Source of the DNA: Candidatus Intricatilinea gracilis
GTDB taxonomy: Bacteria; Pseudomonadota; Gammaproteobacteria; Burkholderiales; Burkholderiaceae_C
DNA: 64,000 bases
Assembly: GCA_016702605.1 (NCBI GenBank)
Contig: JADJDQ010000003.1
Coordinates: forward strand, 299,501-363,500
Direction: 5' to 3'
Every line of letters starts with the position of its first letter. The first letter of the stretch is position 1. Position numbers and translations under genes: made by a program. Below, piece after piece: positions 1 through 8,718 of this stretch. Below the pieces are notes generated by a model. The model saw only the letters and a list, made by a program, of their open reading frames with translations. It searched no databases and had not been told where the DNA came from.

Positions 1-136
1 GATGAACTCGGGGCCGAGCGTGGTGCGCTGACGCGCCCGGGCTGTCGTCCGCGAGCGCAGTCTCCCAGGCCTGGATGGCCCGAGGCGCTGGCCGGGGCAC
101 CCACCAGACGCACTGGCAGGCCCGCCCTTCCGCTGC

Positions 137-212
137 GCGCGCACCGCCAGGTGCGCGGATCTCTTCGTCGAGCTGGGCCTCATGCCTTCAGCCGCGTGCG
201 CGCACCGCCAGG
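137..212. repeat. 15-bp direct repeat at the 3' end of the thioesterase gene
   Basis: The 15-mer GCGCGCACCGCCAGG occurs at 137-151 and again at 198-212. The second copy encodes the C-terminal LAVRA of the thioesterase and the first lies just beyond its stop codon. It may be a small tandem-duplication scar. I see no supported gene in positions 1-187. Confidence 0.5.
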
Positions 213-1018
213 CTTTGTGTCGCGCGGCCGATCAGCCCCACCTCATCGAACAGCTGTGACTCGGCCAGGCCACAGCCGTTGGGCGCCAGCAGCGTGCGGG
301 CATCGACGCAGATCCACTCACCCACCGGCCGGCGCAGCAGGTTGATGGTGAGGTCGGAGTTGACGAACAGGTAGCGCGACAAGTCGAGCACCGCCGAGAT
401 GCCGTTGCCCGAATCGGCCGCCACCGCCACACGCTGGTAGCCGCTGGCGTCTTCGCCTTCGACGAGCGGGCGCTGCAGCTTGAACCAGGCGGCGCAACGC
501 CCCGCAAAGAACTTGCCGCTGGCGATGCGGTTCTCGACCAGATCCGCATAACCCGGCAGGCGACGGCCGAAGGGCATACGTTGCTCGGCACTGTCGCCCG
601 GTGTCTTGGGGGCCAGCGGCAGCGGATGGCCGTCCAGCTCGGCCGGCAGCACGATCTCGCTTTCGCGTTGCGCCAGCGCCGTGAAACGCGCCAGCTCCTT
701 GCCCCCGCCCAGCAGGCGTGCCGAGTAGTGCGCCGCATTGCGACCGGCGTAGTCGGTGTCCACCTCGATCTCGAGCTCGGCGATCGGCACCGGCCGCAGC
801 AGGTTGGCCGTGAGCCGGCCGATGTGGGTGAGGCCATGGTCACGCGCCACCGCCTCGATGGCACGGCACACCATGGCGATCGGCGGCCCGGCGTGTTGGT
901 GCTGCGGATCCCAGGGGCCACGTGTCAAACCGCTCGCCAGCACCTTGCGGGGCGAAAGCACGGTGTAGGCAGCGCTGGGCAAGGGCTCGGTGTGTGTGGA
1001 GGCGTGGTCGGTAGTCAT
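188..1018 (-). CDS. thioesterase family protein (TesB-like double hotdog)
   Basis: This 276-residue protein resembles acyl-CoA thioesterase-like double-hotdog proteins (4HBT_3/TesB type), which hydrolyse acyl-CoA thioesters in the cytoplasm. The N-terminal half has the hotdog pattern RGPWDPQHQHAGPPIAM followed by IGRLTANLLRPVPI. The second half has a similar module with FVNSDLTINLLRRPVGEW near residues 220-240, the usual second-hotdog strand and turn. The length fits the family. There is no signal peptide. The ATG at 1018 is the only good start. The gene reads toward the window edge and diverges from the LysE-type gene 173 bp away. The substrate cannot be told from sequence. Confidence 0.8.
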   Translation of the reverse strand: MTTDHASTHTEPLPSAAYTVLSPRKVLASGLTRGPWDPQHQHAGPPIAMVCRAIEAVARDHGLTHIGRLTANLLRPVPIAELEIEVDTDYAGRNAAHYSARLLGGGKELARFTALAQRESEIVLPAELDGHPLPLAPKTPGDSAEQRMPFGRRLPGYADLVENRIASGKFFAGRCAAWFKLQRPLVEGEDASGYQRVAVAADSGNGISAVLDLSRYLFVNSDLTINLLRRPVGEWICVDARTLLAPNGCGLAESQLFDEVGLIGRATQSLAVRARG

Positions 1019-1191
1019 CGCTGGCGGCTCTTGTTGGCTGGTGGCTCGGTGATCTGATCGGTTCTCGTCTGGTCTCGTCTGGTCGGGTCTGGCCTGTCCT
1101 CGCCTGGCAGCTGATCCTGCCGACGTGGTGTGCGCCGATGATATGAAGTTGCCTGCCCACCGGGGCCAGGTGCTGGCAAGCTCGCGCCCTC

Positions 1192-1857
1192 ATGACCTCC
1201 ACCACGATCACCACACTCACCGACACAGCCTCGCTCGTTTTGCCGATCACCTTTCAAGGCCTGGCGCTGGGCCTGGGGCTCATTGTTGCCATCGGCGCGC
1301 AGAACGCCTTCGTGTTGCGCCAGGGCCTGCGCCGCGAGCATGTCGGCGCCGTCGTGCTGTTTTGCGCCGTGACCGACGCCGCGCTCATCGCCGCCGGTGT
1401 GCTCGGCATGGCTCAGGCGCTGGGCGACAGCCCGAATCTGGCGCGTGCTCTTGCGCTGGCCGGTGCGGTTTTTCTGGCGCTGTACGGCTGGCAGGCGTTG
1501 CAGCGTGCCCGCCGTCGGCAGCTACTGCAGGCGTCTGCCGACGGTGACGGGCTGCGCCAGGGCGCCGTGCTGGCACAGGCCGCCGCGTTCACGCTGCTCA
1601 ACCCACATGTCTACCTGGACACCGTGCTGCTGGTGGGCAGCATCGGCGCGCAGCAACCACCGGCGCTGCGAGGCTGGTTCATCGCCGGTGCGAGCAGCGC
1701 CAGCTTCCTGTGGTTCGGCTCACTGGGTTACGGCGCGCGTTGGCTGGCGCCGATGTTCGCCCGGCCGCGCGCCTGGCAGGTGCTCGACGGCCTGATCAGC
1801 CTGACGATGTTCATGCTTTCGGCGTTGCTGGTGCGGCATGCCCTGGCCGGACTCTGA
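1192..1857 (+). CDS. LysE/ArgO-type amino-acid exporter
   Basis: This is a 221-residue hydrophobic protein with about six membrane segments. It carries the LysE/ArgO hallmarks LIVAIGAQNAFVLRQGL at about residues 28-45 and LLNPHVYLDTVLLVG at about 135-150. Members of this family export basic amino acids (lysine, arginine) across the inner membrane. The spacing of the two signatures and the length match ArgO/LysE rather than the shorter RhtB type. The ArgP/LysG regulator often found beside such genes is not visible here. The substrate is inferred from the family only. Confidence 0.9.
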   Translation: MTSTTITTLTDTASLVLPITFQGLALGLGLIVAIGAQNAFVLRQGLRREHVGAVVLFCAVTDAALIAAGVLGMAQALGDSPNLARALALAGAVFLALYGWQALQRARRRQLLQASADGDGLRQGAVLAQAAAFTLLNPHVYLDTVLLVGSIGAQQPPALRGWFIAGASSASFLWFGSLGYGARWLAPMFARPRAWQVLDGLISLTMFMLSALLVRHALAGL

Positions 1858-1946
1858 ATGGCCCGCCCGACGTCCGACCTGGTCACGCGGACTCTCGAGG
1901 TCGAAACCGTGCCGCGATCCTGAGAAACCGCGATGGGGCTGCGCCC

Positions 1947-2537
1947 TCACGCAGCCAGCCCAGTGAGCCTGACGATCACGCGCGGCGCACCGACCTCGTT
2001 CAGACCAAGCAACACGGCATCACCCGAACCCGCGCCTTCGCCCAGCAAGGCGTTGAAGACGAACATGTGGGTCACCCAGGCCTCGAAGCCGGCGCGTTGC
2101 TTCACCACCGTCGAGAGTGCGGCGCGCATCTGCGCCAGCGCCTGAGAGTTGGCTTCGTTGCTGCCCGCCCGCGGCGAGCCGAGGGCACCCCAGCTGTCGA
2201 CGCGGTCACCAAAGGCCAGCCGGGCCGTTTCCAGGCAACGGCACCACGGGCTGCTGCGCACCCGCGTGGGTCGCAGCCGGCGGGCGGAGAACCAGGCGCC
2301 AATCTGCCGGGCCTGTTGCCGGCCTTCGTCGTTGAGGTTGCGCTGCGTCGCGCAATCACCCAGCCTGAAGCCCGGAGGGTCGAAGGTGCCGGGCGCCAGC
2401 GCATGGCGAAACATCACCACCCCGCCTGCCGCCGCCAGGCCATCCCGCAGGGCCTGCTCCATCACACCATCTGAGGCGGCCCTCACCGGCAGCGCAAGGG
2501 TGGCGCCGGCCAACAACAACTCGCGTCGTCGTGTCAT
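1947..2537 (-). CDS. exported histidine phosphatase family protein
   Basis: The protein begins MTRRRELLLAGATLALPVRA, a signal peptide with an RR pair that may use the Tat route. The mature part resembles the histidine phosphatase (phosphoglycerate mutase-like) superfamily. VVMFRHALAPGTFDP carries a variant RH core, where the usual motif is RHG. LNDEGRQQARQIGAWF, RVRSSPWCRCLETARLAFG and a late VTHMFVF histidine are the other landmarks. I chose the internal ATG at 2537 because it puts the arginine pair right at the N-terminus; an open frame continues to 2579. A periplasmic phosphatase acting on an unknown phosphoester is the likely role. The RHA core makes catalytic activity less certain. Confidence 0.72.
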   Translation of the reverse strand: MTRRRELLLAGATLALPVRAASDGVMEQALRDGLAAAGGVVMFRHALAPGTFDPPGFRLGDCATQRNLNDEGRQQARQIGAWFSARRLRPTRVRSSPWCRCLETARLAFGDRVDSWGALGSPRAGSNEANSQALAQMRAALSTVVKQRAGFEAWVTHMFVFNALLGEGAGSGDAVLLGLNEVGAPRVIVRLTGLAA

Positions 2538-2620
2538 CTTGGTCTTGGCTCGTGGCGCTGGCTGCAAACAGGACGGCACGTGGTGACGGTCACAGTGAGC
2601 AGCTGCACCTGGCTCACCCC

Positions 2621-3088
2621 TCAGGCCGGCGACGACCGCAGGCCGTAGGTCTTGCCGGCGGCCATCAGGTATTCGGCGCGCAGCACCGCGTCACCCTTTT
2701 CACCCGTGAAGGTAAAACCGACCAGGGCGATGGCATCACCGACCTTGATCTCGGGCACAGCCCAGGCCGACATGCGCGACAGCGGCGCCAGCTCGATCTC
2801 CCAGCGCCGGTCCTTGCGGGTGGGCAGTTGTGCGGATTTCAGCAACGCCGCGCCGTCGACCGGTGCGGATTGCGCCGGCAGGCTGCGTGTCGACAGATCG
2901 GCCGGCAGCTTCAGGCCACCGGCGGGCAGATCCAGCTTCAGCTCGACATGCGGGTTGCGCCAGGCCACCTGCGCGACGCTGCCTTCGAGGTACAGCGGGC
3001 GGGTCTGGTCGAAACTGCTCCAGCCGTGATGAGCCCAGGCGGGCAGGCTGACGAGCAGCGGCATCGAGATGACGACACGTCGTTGCAT
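2621..3088 (-). CDS. DUF6152 family exported protein
   Basis: This 155-residue protein has a Sec signal peptide (MQRRVVISMPLLVSLPAWA) followed at once by HHGWSSFDQTRPLYLEGSV. That start is typical of the DUF6152 family of periplasmic proteins with an OB-like fold and unknown function. The motif VAWRNPHVELKLDLP is also typical. A GAGGG ribosome-binding site lies just upstream. The gene sits 9 bp behind the membrane-protein gene at 3098-3547, so the two are probably one transcript. Related gene pairs are often found near copper or redox genes, but nothing here shows metal binding beyond the HH pair at the mature N-terminus. Confidence 0.75.
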   Translation of the reverse strand: MQRRVVISMPLLVSLPAWAHHGWSSFDQTRPLYLEGSVAQVAWRNPHVELKLDLPAGGLKLPADLSTRSLPAQSAPVDGAALLKSAQLPTRKDRRWEIELAPLSRMSAWAVPEIKVGDAIALVGFTFTGEKGDAVLRAEYLMAAGKTYGLRSSPA

Positions 3089-3097
3089 GGTGGTCCC

Positions 3098-3547
3098 TCA
3101 GACATAGGCTATCCAGCGGCCGCAGATGATGGCACCCAGCCAAAGCCCCGTCGACAGCACGGTCTGCGTGCGGGCCAGGGCGTCGCAACGTGCCAGGCTA
3201 TCGCGAGCGTGAAACCAGGCGGCATTCAGCCCCGCCAGCTGAACCAGCACCAGCTTGATGACGAACGACCGGTTGGACAGCAGCTCGGCCGGCTGGGCCG
3301 CAAACATCGTCAGGCCGCTGCAGACCAGCAAGCCGAACCCGACGAGTGTGACCCGCAGCGACAACCTGGCCAGCGGACGCAGCGGCACCTCGGTGGCCAA
3401 ACCCCAGACCCGCAGGTCGAGCGTCACCAAGCTGCCCAGCAACAACGCGACGCCGACGATGTGCACCACCTCCAGCGCCGGATAGGCGTAGGGATGCGAC
3501 GCAATCCACGGCCAGCCCACCCAGTTGCCAAGCAGCGTGCCGTCCAT
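3098..3547 (-). CDS. small integral membrane protein (DUF6644-like)
   Basis: This protein of 149 residues has about four hydrophobic segments. YALPALEVVHIVGVALLLGSLVTLDLR-like sequence carries a membrane histidine, and further segments lie near residues 65-85, 90-110 and 130-147. It resembles small cytochrome b561-like or DUF6644-type membrane proteins that are often encoded beside DUF6152 proteins. It is translationally close to the downstream DUF6152 gene, with a gap of 9 bp. Function is not known. A role as membrane partner of the exported DUF6152 protein is my inference from the pairing. Confidence 0.6.
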   Translation of the reverse strand: MDGTLLGNWVGWPWIASHPYAYPALEVVHIVGVALLLGSLVTLDLRVWGLATEVPLRPLARLSLRVTLVGFGLLVCSGLTMFAAQPAELLSNRSFVIKLVLVQLAGLNAAWFHARDSLARCDALARTQTVLSTGLWLGAIICGRWIAYV

Positions 3548-3663
3548 CGCGGCAGGCTAGCAGATCACCTTGCGCCGCGCTGGAGCTCAGGCCGCGGGCG
3601 TCAGTACCCGCACGGCTCGACACTCGGCGCTCACGCCTGAGCGCCGGCCGGCGCAACCTCGAC

Positions 3664-4095
3664 TCAGATCAGCGCCAGCGCAGCCTGACCATCGAGCACC
3701 GCCTCGGTGGCCAATTTGTGGTCCAGCGTGGCCAACTTGCCCTGATTCGCTCGGGCCAGGGCGAGCAGATAGCTGTCGGTCACGCGGCTGTGGCTCGACA
3801 GCAGACTCGCATCCACGCCAGCGCCATCTGCCAGGCTGATGCTGTCCGCCCAGAACGCATGCCCCGGCAGCGCCCGGATCGCCCCAAGCGCACCAGCCAC
3901 GACGCTCGGCGGGCCCGGTGAATTGGGGTACTTGGGATGCCCCACGATGCGCAGCAGACCGTTCTCGGTGATCGGGCAGGTGGCAAACGCCAGGTGCCCG
4001 ACACGCCCGAACCACTCGTGCGCAACGTCGTGCTGCACATGCGCCGGGTCAACCAGCGCTATCAGCACGTTCACGTCCAGCAGGTGGCGGGTCAC
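3664..4095 (-). CDS. vapC: VapC-type PIN-domain ribonuclease toxin
   Basis: This 143-residue PIN-domain protein starts MTRHLLDVNVLIALVDPAHV with the first metal-binding aspartate at residue 7. It continues with an acidic residue in CPITENGLLRIVG (about residue 44), and D and A-LARANQGKLATLD near residues 108-125, giving the usual quartet of acidic residues. PIN toxins of the VapC family cut RNA and are held inactive by a cognate antitoxin. The start ATG overlaps the antitoxin stop by 4 bp (ATGA), the classic coupled arrangement. The RNA target is unknown. Confidence 0.9.
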   Translation of the reverse strand: MTRHLLDVNVLIALVDPAHVQHDVAHEWFGRVGHLAFATCPITENGLLRIVGHPKYPNSPGPPSVVAGALGAIRALPGHAFWADSISLADGAGVDASLLSSHSRVTDSYLLALARANQGKLATLDHKLATEAVLDGQAALALI

Positions 4096-4325
4096 GGCAG
4101 TTCGTCTCGCAGCTGGTTGACCAGCTCCAGCGTCACCGGCGACGCATTTGAGGTGCTGGCCAGAAGCGGAATGCCATTGCGCTCGGCGCGGCCTGAGCGA
4201 CTGGGGTCCGACAAGCCCCGCCTTGCCAAGGTCGAAATGACTTCGCCGACAGTCCTGCGATCGCGCTCCGCCAAATGCCTGGCCGCAGCAAGCACGTCAT
4301 CGTCGATGGCAAGTGTGGTTCGCAT
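4092..4325 (-). CDS. vapB: VapB-type ribbon-helix-helix antitoxin
   Basis: This 77-residue protein starts MRTTLAIDDDVLAAARHLAERD, a canonical ribbon-helix-helix N-terminus as in CopG/VapB antitoxins. The C-terminal tail ending LVNQLRDELP would wrap the toxin. I placed the start at the ATG at 4325 because the family begins with M-R-T-T-L; an open frame continues upstream to 4367. It overlaps vapC by 4 bp. Antitoxins of this type bind DNA as dimers and repress their own promoter, which should lie in the roughly 50 bp upstream. Confidence 0.88.
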   Translation of the reverse strand: MRTTLAIDDDVLAAARHLAERDRRTVGEVISTLARRGLSDPSRSGRAERNGIPLLASTSNASPVTLELVNQLRDELP

Positions 4326-4377
4326 GACGTAGCCCCGTGATTCACGACATCTTACATCGCGCATCACGCATCACGCA

Positions 4378-4816
4378 TCAAGTTTCCGACTGCAGGCCCG
4401 GACTCGAGGCCGCCCACCCCCTGAGCACCACCCGCCGCAACGTCATCCGATCCGGTAGCGGCGTCGAGCGTCTGGGCACATCCTCGGCCAGCCACAGCGC
4501 GCTCTTGCGGGCGCGTTTGGCAACCACGGGCAAGGGCAACTGCTGGTAGGCGTCGTTGAAGACCTCGAAGCTGTAGTCGCCGGTGTAGCCGATGGCGCCG
4601 AGGCGGCGGACCAGGTCGGCGAGTTCGTCGCTGTGTACACCTTCGCCGGGGAAGACGCGGAAGTGGCGCGCGGTGGTCATGCGTTCTTCGAAGCTGGGCC
4701 TTCATGCCGCCCTGGCGGTACGGCAGCACCTCGCGCGAGCGGTGCCGCGCAGCCGGCTTCAAGCCCAGCGTCTCGAGCATGTGGCCCAGCGCCTGGCGGC
4801 CGACCACGCAGGCTTC
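4378..4816 (-). pseudogene. scrambled remnant of a TIM-barrel isomerase / VOC-domain protein
   Basis: Two protein-like fragments lie in different frames. Near 4816-4700 a stretch reads GRQALGHMLETLG, then HRSREVLPYRQGG, which resembles the start of the VOC (HPPD-like) domain found at the C-terminus of QuiC1-type fusion proteins. Then, in another frame, 4698-4378 reads SFEERMTTARHFRVFPGEG and SFEVFNDAYQQLPLP, ending in ALWLAEDV. That resembles the end of a xylose-isomerase-like TIM barrel. In intact fusions the TIM barrel precedes the VOC domain, so the order is reversed here and most of both domains is missing. No start or full domain survives, so this is decayed DNA directly after the DUF1501 gene. 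Family assignment is from memory of motifs and is moderate for the TIM part, weaker for the VOC part. Confidence 0.5.
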
Positions 4817-6278
4817 ACGCAGTCATCAACGCCAGATCGCCGAAGTTGCCCAGCTCCGGGTAGACCTCGGCCAGCTGGGCCGGGCTCGCGCCCATCCAGC
4901 GGCCCAGGCTGGCGCCGAGCTGGGTGACCGAGGTGGTGGGGATCCAGCGGCCGCTGCCGGTGTCGTCCTTGCCGCCCACCACCAGTTCGGGCAACTGGCC
5001 CAGCACCTGGCCACCCCGCACGGCGCCGCCCATCACGAGCTGGTGGCTGCCCCAGCCGTGGTCCGAGCCATCGCCGTTGCTCTGCAGGGTGCGGCCGAAG
5101 TCGGACGCGGTGAACAGCGTCACCTGCGAGCCCAGGCCGAGTTCGTCGATGGCGGCGGCGAAGGCGCTGACGGCGCCGTCGAGTTCACTCAGCAGGGGTT
5201 GTTGGCGGCCGAGTTGTTCACCGTGGGTGTCGAAGCCGCCCAGCGAGGTGAAGAAGACCTGGCGCTTCAGGCCCAGTGCGCTGCGGGCGCCGATGAGCCG
5301 GGCGGTCATGGCCAGCTGGCGCGCCAGTCCGGTGTTCGGGAACGGGGTGGTCAGCGTCGACGGCCCGGCCAGCTCCGCGGCCAGCACACGCTGGGCTTCG
5401 ATCGAGCGGCCCAGCACGTCGAGCCAGGCCTGCTCGAACAGGTGGCTGCGTGATTCGGCCAGGGTGGCGGCAATGGCGGCCGACAGCGGGTCACCACCGG
5501 CGGGGTCGTAGAAATCGAAGCCGAACTTGCCCGCGCTGCTGAGCTTGTAGGGCGTGAGGCCACCATCACCGATCTGCCAGAGGTTGCTGCCCGACAGCGA
5601 CAAGGCGGCGTAGGCGCGATTGGCCGTGCCGGCGCTGATGAGGCGCTCGGTCAGGCGGGCACCCCAGCCGCTGCGGGCGCGCAGGCTGGCGCTGTCACCC
5701 ACACCGGTCTGCCAGGCCGATTGCTGGTCGGCATGTGAGAACAGCGACCGCGGCAGCGGCACGTTGCCGGCCTGGACCTGCGCCTTGGTGACCGGCGTGA
5801 TCAGTGGGCCGACATTGGCCAGCAGGGCGGCCCGACCGGCGTTGTAGAGCTTTTGCACACCGGGCAGGGCCTGATGCACCGCATACGGCGCACCGGCCGC
5901 GGCCAGCGCCGTGCCGGGGGGGTTGAGCGGCAGCAGGCGATCACGCTGCAGCGCCAGGTTGCTGCGCGCCGTGCGGTACTGCGCCCAGCGGGTGTCGTCG
6001 CCCGGCAGCAGCATGTTGTTGGCGTCGTTGCCACCAAACAGAAAGACGCAGACCAGCGCCTTGTAGTCGCCGGCAGGCGGCGCGGTCTGCGCCAGCGCGG
6101 CCAGCGGCGCCATCCAGGGCGAAGCAGCCGCGCCGACGCCGGCGCCGAGCAGGCCCTTGAGCAGCCGGCGCCTGCCGGCGTCACGTGGTGGGCTGGCGCT
6201 GCGGTCGAGTTCGGCCGGCCAGGCGTCGGCGCAGTCGGGGGTAAAGGTTCGGCCGGGCGGGTTGCGGTGATTGGTCAT
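4815..6278 (-). CDS. DUF1501 domain-containing exported protein
   Basis: This protein of about 487 residues has a twin-arginine signal GRRRLLKGLLGAGVGAAASP near residues 34-54. It continues with the DUF1501 hallmarks KALVCVFLFGGNDANNMLLP and, later, FFTSLGGFDTHGEQLGRQ and TLFTASDFGRTLQSNGDGSDHGWGSH given here in short pieces. The family belongs to the alkaline-phosphatase/sulfatase-like superfamily and is exported folded by Tat; its substrate is not established. I chose the ATG at 6278 over a TTG at 6308. It lies 188 bp downstream of the DUF1800 gene in the same direction, the standard partner, so the two are very likely one unit. Confidence 0.9.
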   Translation of the reverse strand: MTNHRNPPGRTFTPDCADAWPAELDRSASPPRDAGRRRLLKGLLGAGVGAAASPWMAPLAALAQTAPPAGDYKALVCVFLFGGNDANNMLLPGDDTRWAQYRTARSNLALQRDRLLPLNPPGTALAAAGAPYAVHQALPGVQKLYNAGRAALLANVGPLITPVTKAQVQAGNVPLPRSLFSHADQQSAWQTGVGDSASLRARSGWGARLTERLISAGTANRAYAALSLSGSNLWQIGDGGLTPYKLSSAGKFGFDFYDPAGGDPLSAAIAATLAESRSHLFEQAWLDVLGRSIEAQRVLAAELAGPSTLTTPFPNTGLARQLAMTARLIGARSALGLKRQVFFTSLGGFDTHGEQLGRQQPLLSELDGAVSAFAAAIDELGLGSQVTLFTASDFGRTLQSNGDGSDHGWGSHQLVMGGAVRGGQVLGQLPELVVGGKDDTGSGRWIPTTSVTQLGASLGRWMGASPAQLAEVYPELGNFGDLALMTA

Positions 6279-6466
6279 GGTGAACTTGCTGAAAGTTGTG
6301 GTCGACAACGCGGCGCCCGGTCAGGCGCTGCGGTGGGCTGAATCGGGATCGACGGCAGTACGAACGCGCCCGCCGGCAACCCTTGCTGGACCTGGCAGCG
6401 CCGATGGCGACCAGGCGAGTGGCTTGGCAGGCAAACACGCAATGCGGCGTGGCGGAGTCGCGGCCA

Positions 6467-8302
6467 TCAGCCCTGCACCAGATGGTCTGGGCAAAGCAGC
6501 GTGAGCGTGAGCGCGGCGAGCACCCGGTCACGTGGCCGGTTGGCGGCGATGGCGCCCACCAGGTCGAGCAGGCGCTGACGTGTGCTGGCGCTCATCTGGG
6601 CGCAGCACCACAACGCGTCGATGCGATCGACCAGCGCTGCGGGTGTGCCGGCCAGCGCCTGCAAGGTGTCGAGCGTGATGGTGACGCGGCCCTCACCACC
6701 ACCGATGCCGCCGCCGGTGAGCACCCTGCGCATGAAGTTGAGGCTGGCGGCCACACTGGCTTCGGTGGCGATCTGCAGTTCGGGCGCCACCAGGCCGGCG
6801 CTGCCGATGGCGCCGGGCGGCTTGTAGCCCGGGCTGAAGAAGTTGAAGACCGTGGGTGCGAGCAGCGGGCTCTGGCCCACGCTCGAATCGCTGCTGTCCA
6901 GCTCGTGGATGCTGTTGCGGCCACCGGGCGTGGTGGCGCCCAGCGCACGCAAGGTGGTGGCCAGGCGCAACACCGGCTCGCGCAGCTTGCCACCCGCCGC
7001 CGTGCGGCGCAGTGCCGGGTCGCGCGCCTCGGTGTCGAGCAAGATGGCGCGCAGCACGGCGCGCAAGTCACCCCGCACACCAGCACCGTTGTTGTCGAAC
7101 ACCGCCGCGACCCGGCCGACGTAGGCAGCGCTGGGGTTGCTGCTGATCAGCCGCATGATGAGCAGGCGCCCGATGAAGGGCCCGACGTTGGCATGCTGGA
7201 AGGCCGCGTCGATGCTCGCCTTCAGATCCGCCTCGGGGCTGGACGCGGTGACCGTCCTGCCACCCACCAGCTTCAACTCGCCGCTGCTGTGGTACTCGGG
7301 CCAGGGCCGCATCGGGTTGGTCCAGTTGGCCTGTTCACGGTCGTCGGCGTTGTGGAAGGTGCTGGCCAGTGCAAAGGTCCAGCCGGTGAAGGCGCGGGCA
7401 TGCCCTTGCACGATGGTTTCGTCGTAACTCGGCAAGGGCTGGCCCGATGCGTCGGTCCTGACGGTGCCGTCGGGCGCCAGCTGCACCAGGCCGACGGTGA
7501 AGAGCTGCAGGAACTCGCGCGCATAGTTTTCGTTCGGGTGGGCGCCCGTCGCGGCATTGGTCTTTTCGCTGCCTTGCAGGTTGAGAAACCGCCCCATCGC
7601 CGGGTGCAGGGTGACGGCTTCGAGCAGATCGCGGTAGTTGCCGAAGGCATGGCGGTTGAGCAGGTCCATGTAGGACGACAGCGCATAAGCCGGCAGATCG
7701 GGCGCGACGTTGGAGATCACCAGGATCTGGCTGAGCGCAAAACTCATGCGGGCACGCAGGTCATCGGCGCCACCCAGCCACTGCTGCCAGATGGCCTCGT
7801 AACTCATGTCGGCGTTGGCCTGAAGCTTGGCGTCGCGTTGGCGCTGCCAGTCGAGGTACGAGGTGTGCAGCATCGTGGGGGCGTTGAACTGCGACCACAA
7901 CCAGTGGTCGTAGCCCTCGGCGCGCAGGGCCTCGATCTCGTCGACCGACCTGGGCCCGAAGCTGGCCTGGGTGAGAAACCTTGCAGCGTCGACTGCGCTG
8001 GGGCGCTGTGCCTGAGCCGGTGTGGCCGGCTCGGCGCCGCCGCTGCCCGGCAACCCGGCGGCTTGCGCCGTGCTGTTGGGCCCGGGGGTGCCGACATGGC
8101 CACCACCACAGGCCGCCAGTGCCGCCGTGGCCGCCGCCGTGGCCAGGGTCAGGTGGGTGGGCAAGGGCCCGGTTGCATCTGATTTCGGGGGCTGGGTTGT
8201 GACAAATTTAACGGACGACGCCGGTCGCATGGACCGGTTCGGCTCAGCCGAAACAGGTGTCGTCGCGGTGGCTTGCAGGGTCACGAGGTCGGTGTCGGTC
8301 AT
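6467..8302 (-). CDS. DUF1800 domain-containing protein, probable lipoprotein
   Basis: This protein of about 611 residues starts MTDTDLVTLQATATT. An alanine-rich hydrophobic stretch then ends in ALAACGGGHV, a lipobox-like site, although it lies far from the N-terminus. The DUF1800 core follows: AARFLTQASFGPRSVDEIEAL, FLNLQGSEKTNAATG, HPNENYAREFLQLFTVGL, FTGWTF and SPLLAPTVFNFFSPGYKPPG. DUF1800 proteins are nearly always encoded beside DUF1501 proteins, as here, and are thought to form an envelope pair of unknown activity. The start at 8302 is a choice among several in-frame starts; an open frame extends to 8398. Confidence 0.88.
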   Translation of the reverse strand: MTDTDLVTLQATATTPVSAEPNRSMRPASSVKFVTTQPPKSDATGPLPTHLTLATAAATAALAACGGGHVGTPGPNSTAQAAGLPGSGGAEPATPAQAQRPSAVDAARFLTQASFGPRSVDEIEALRAEGYDHWLWSQFNAPTMLHTSYLDWQRQRDAKLQANADMSYEAIWQQWLGGADDLRARMSFALSQILVISNVAPDLPAYALSSYMDLLNRHAFGNYRDLLEAVTLHPAMGRFLNLQGSEKTNAATGAHPNENYAREFLQLFTVGLVQLAPDGTVRTDASGQPLPSYDETIVQGHARAFTGWTFALASTFHNADDREQANWTNPMRPWPEYHSSGELKLVGGRTVTASSPEADLKASIDAAFQHANVGPFIGRLLIMRLISSNPSAAYVGRVAAVFDNNGAGVRGDLRAVLRAILLDTEARDPALRRTAAGGKLREPVLRLATTLRALGATTPGGRNSIHELDSSDSSVGQSPLLAPTVFNFFSPGYKPPGAIGSAGLVAPELQIATEASVAASLNFMRRVLTGGGIGGGEGRVTITLDTLQALAGTPAALVDRIDALWCCAQMSASTRQRLLDLVGAIAANRPRDRVLAALTLTLLCPDHLVQG

Positions 8303-8718
8303 GGTTGAAGTACTGCTGAACACGGTCCGCGAGGGCGAGATCGAGCGACGCCTGAAATGCGAAATCGTGTTGATATGAAGGGGAACATTGCCACTCACCC
8401 AGGGGGGGTTGCCGAAGGTGGGCAGTGCACGGATCGACCCGCGCAGCCATCGACAAGACGGCCGGCACCGGTGCTTGCAGCCATTCGACCAGCGCCACGC
8501 CGGGCCACATCACCGGCTGTGTCCACGGCGCTGCCGGCGTGTGTCTGCGTACATCCGAGACGGTCTGGTGACAACTTCTGTGGTGTTCGGCGCGGATGTC
8601 ACCTGCCGTCGCAAAGCAGGCACAGCTGCTCACTTCGGCGGCCGGGTGCGCCACTTAGCCTTGCGCCACACCAGCTGCGGCAACCCGTCGCGGCATGCAT
8701 CAACAACGGTACCCACCC
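8303..8718. other. intergenic region between divergent genes
   Basis: These 416 bp separate the DUF1800 gene (leftward) from the outer-membrane protein gene (rightward), so both promoters must lie here. Open frames exist on both strands but have no recognisable protein pattern. A G-run (7 G) lies at about 8402. I see no strong hairpin or operator. Confidence 0.4.

Noticed and set aside
6296..8182. A 628-codon open frame on the plus strand opposite the DUF1800 gene
   Set aside because: Shadow of a well-supported DUF1800 gene; no domain or ribosome-binding site.
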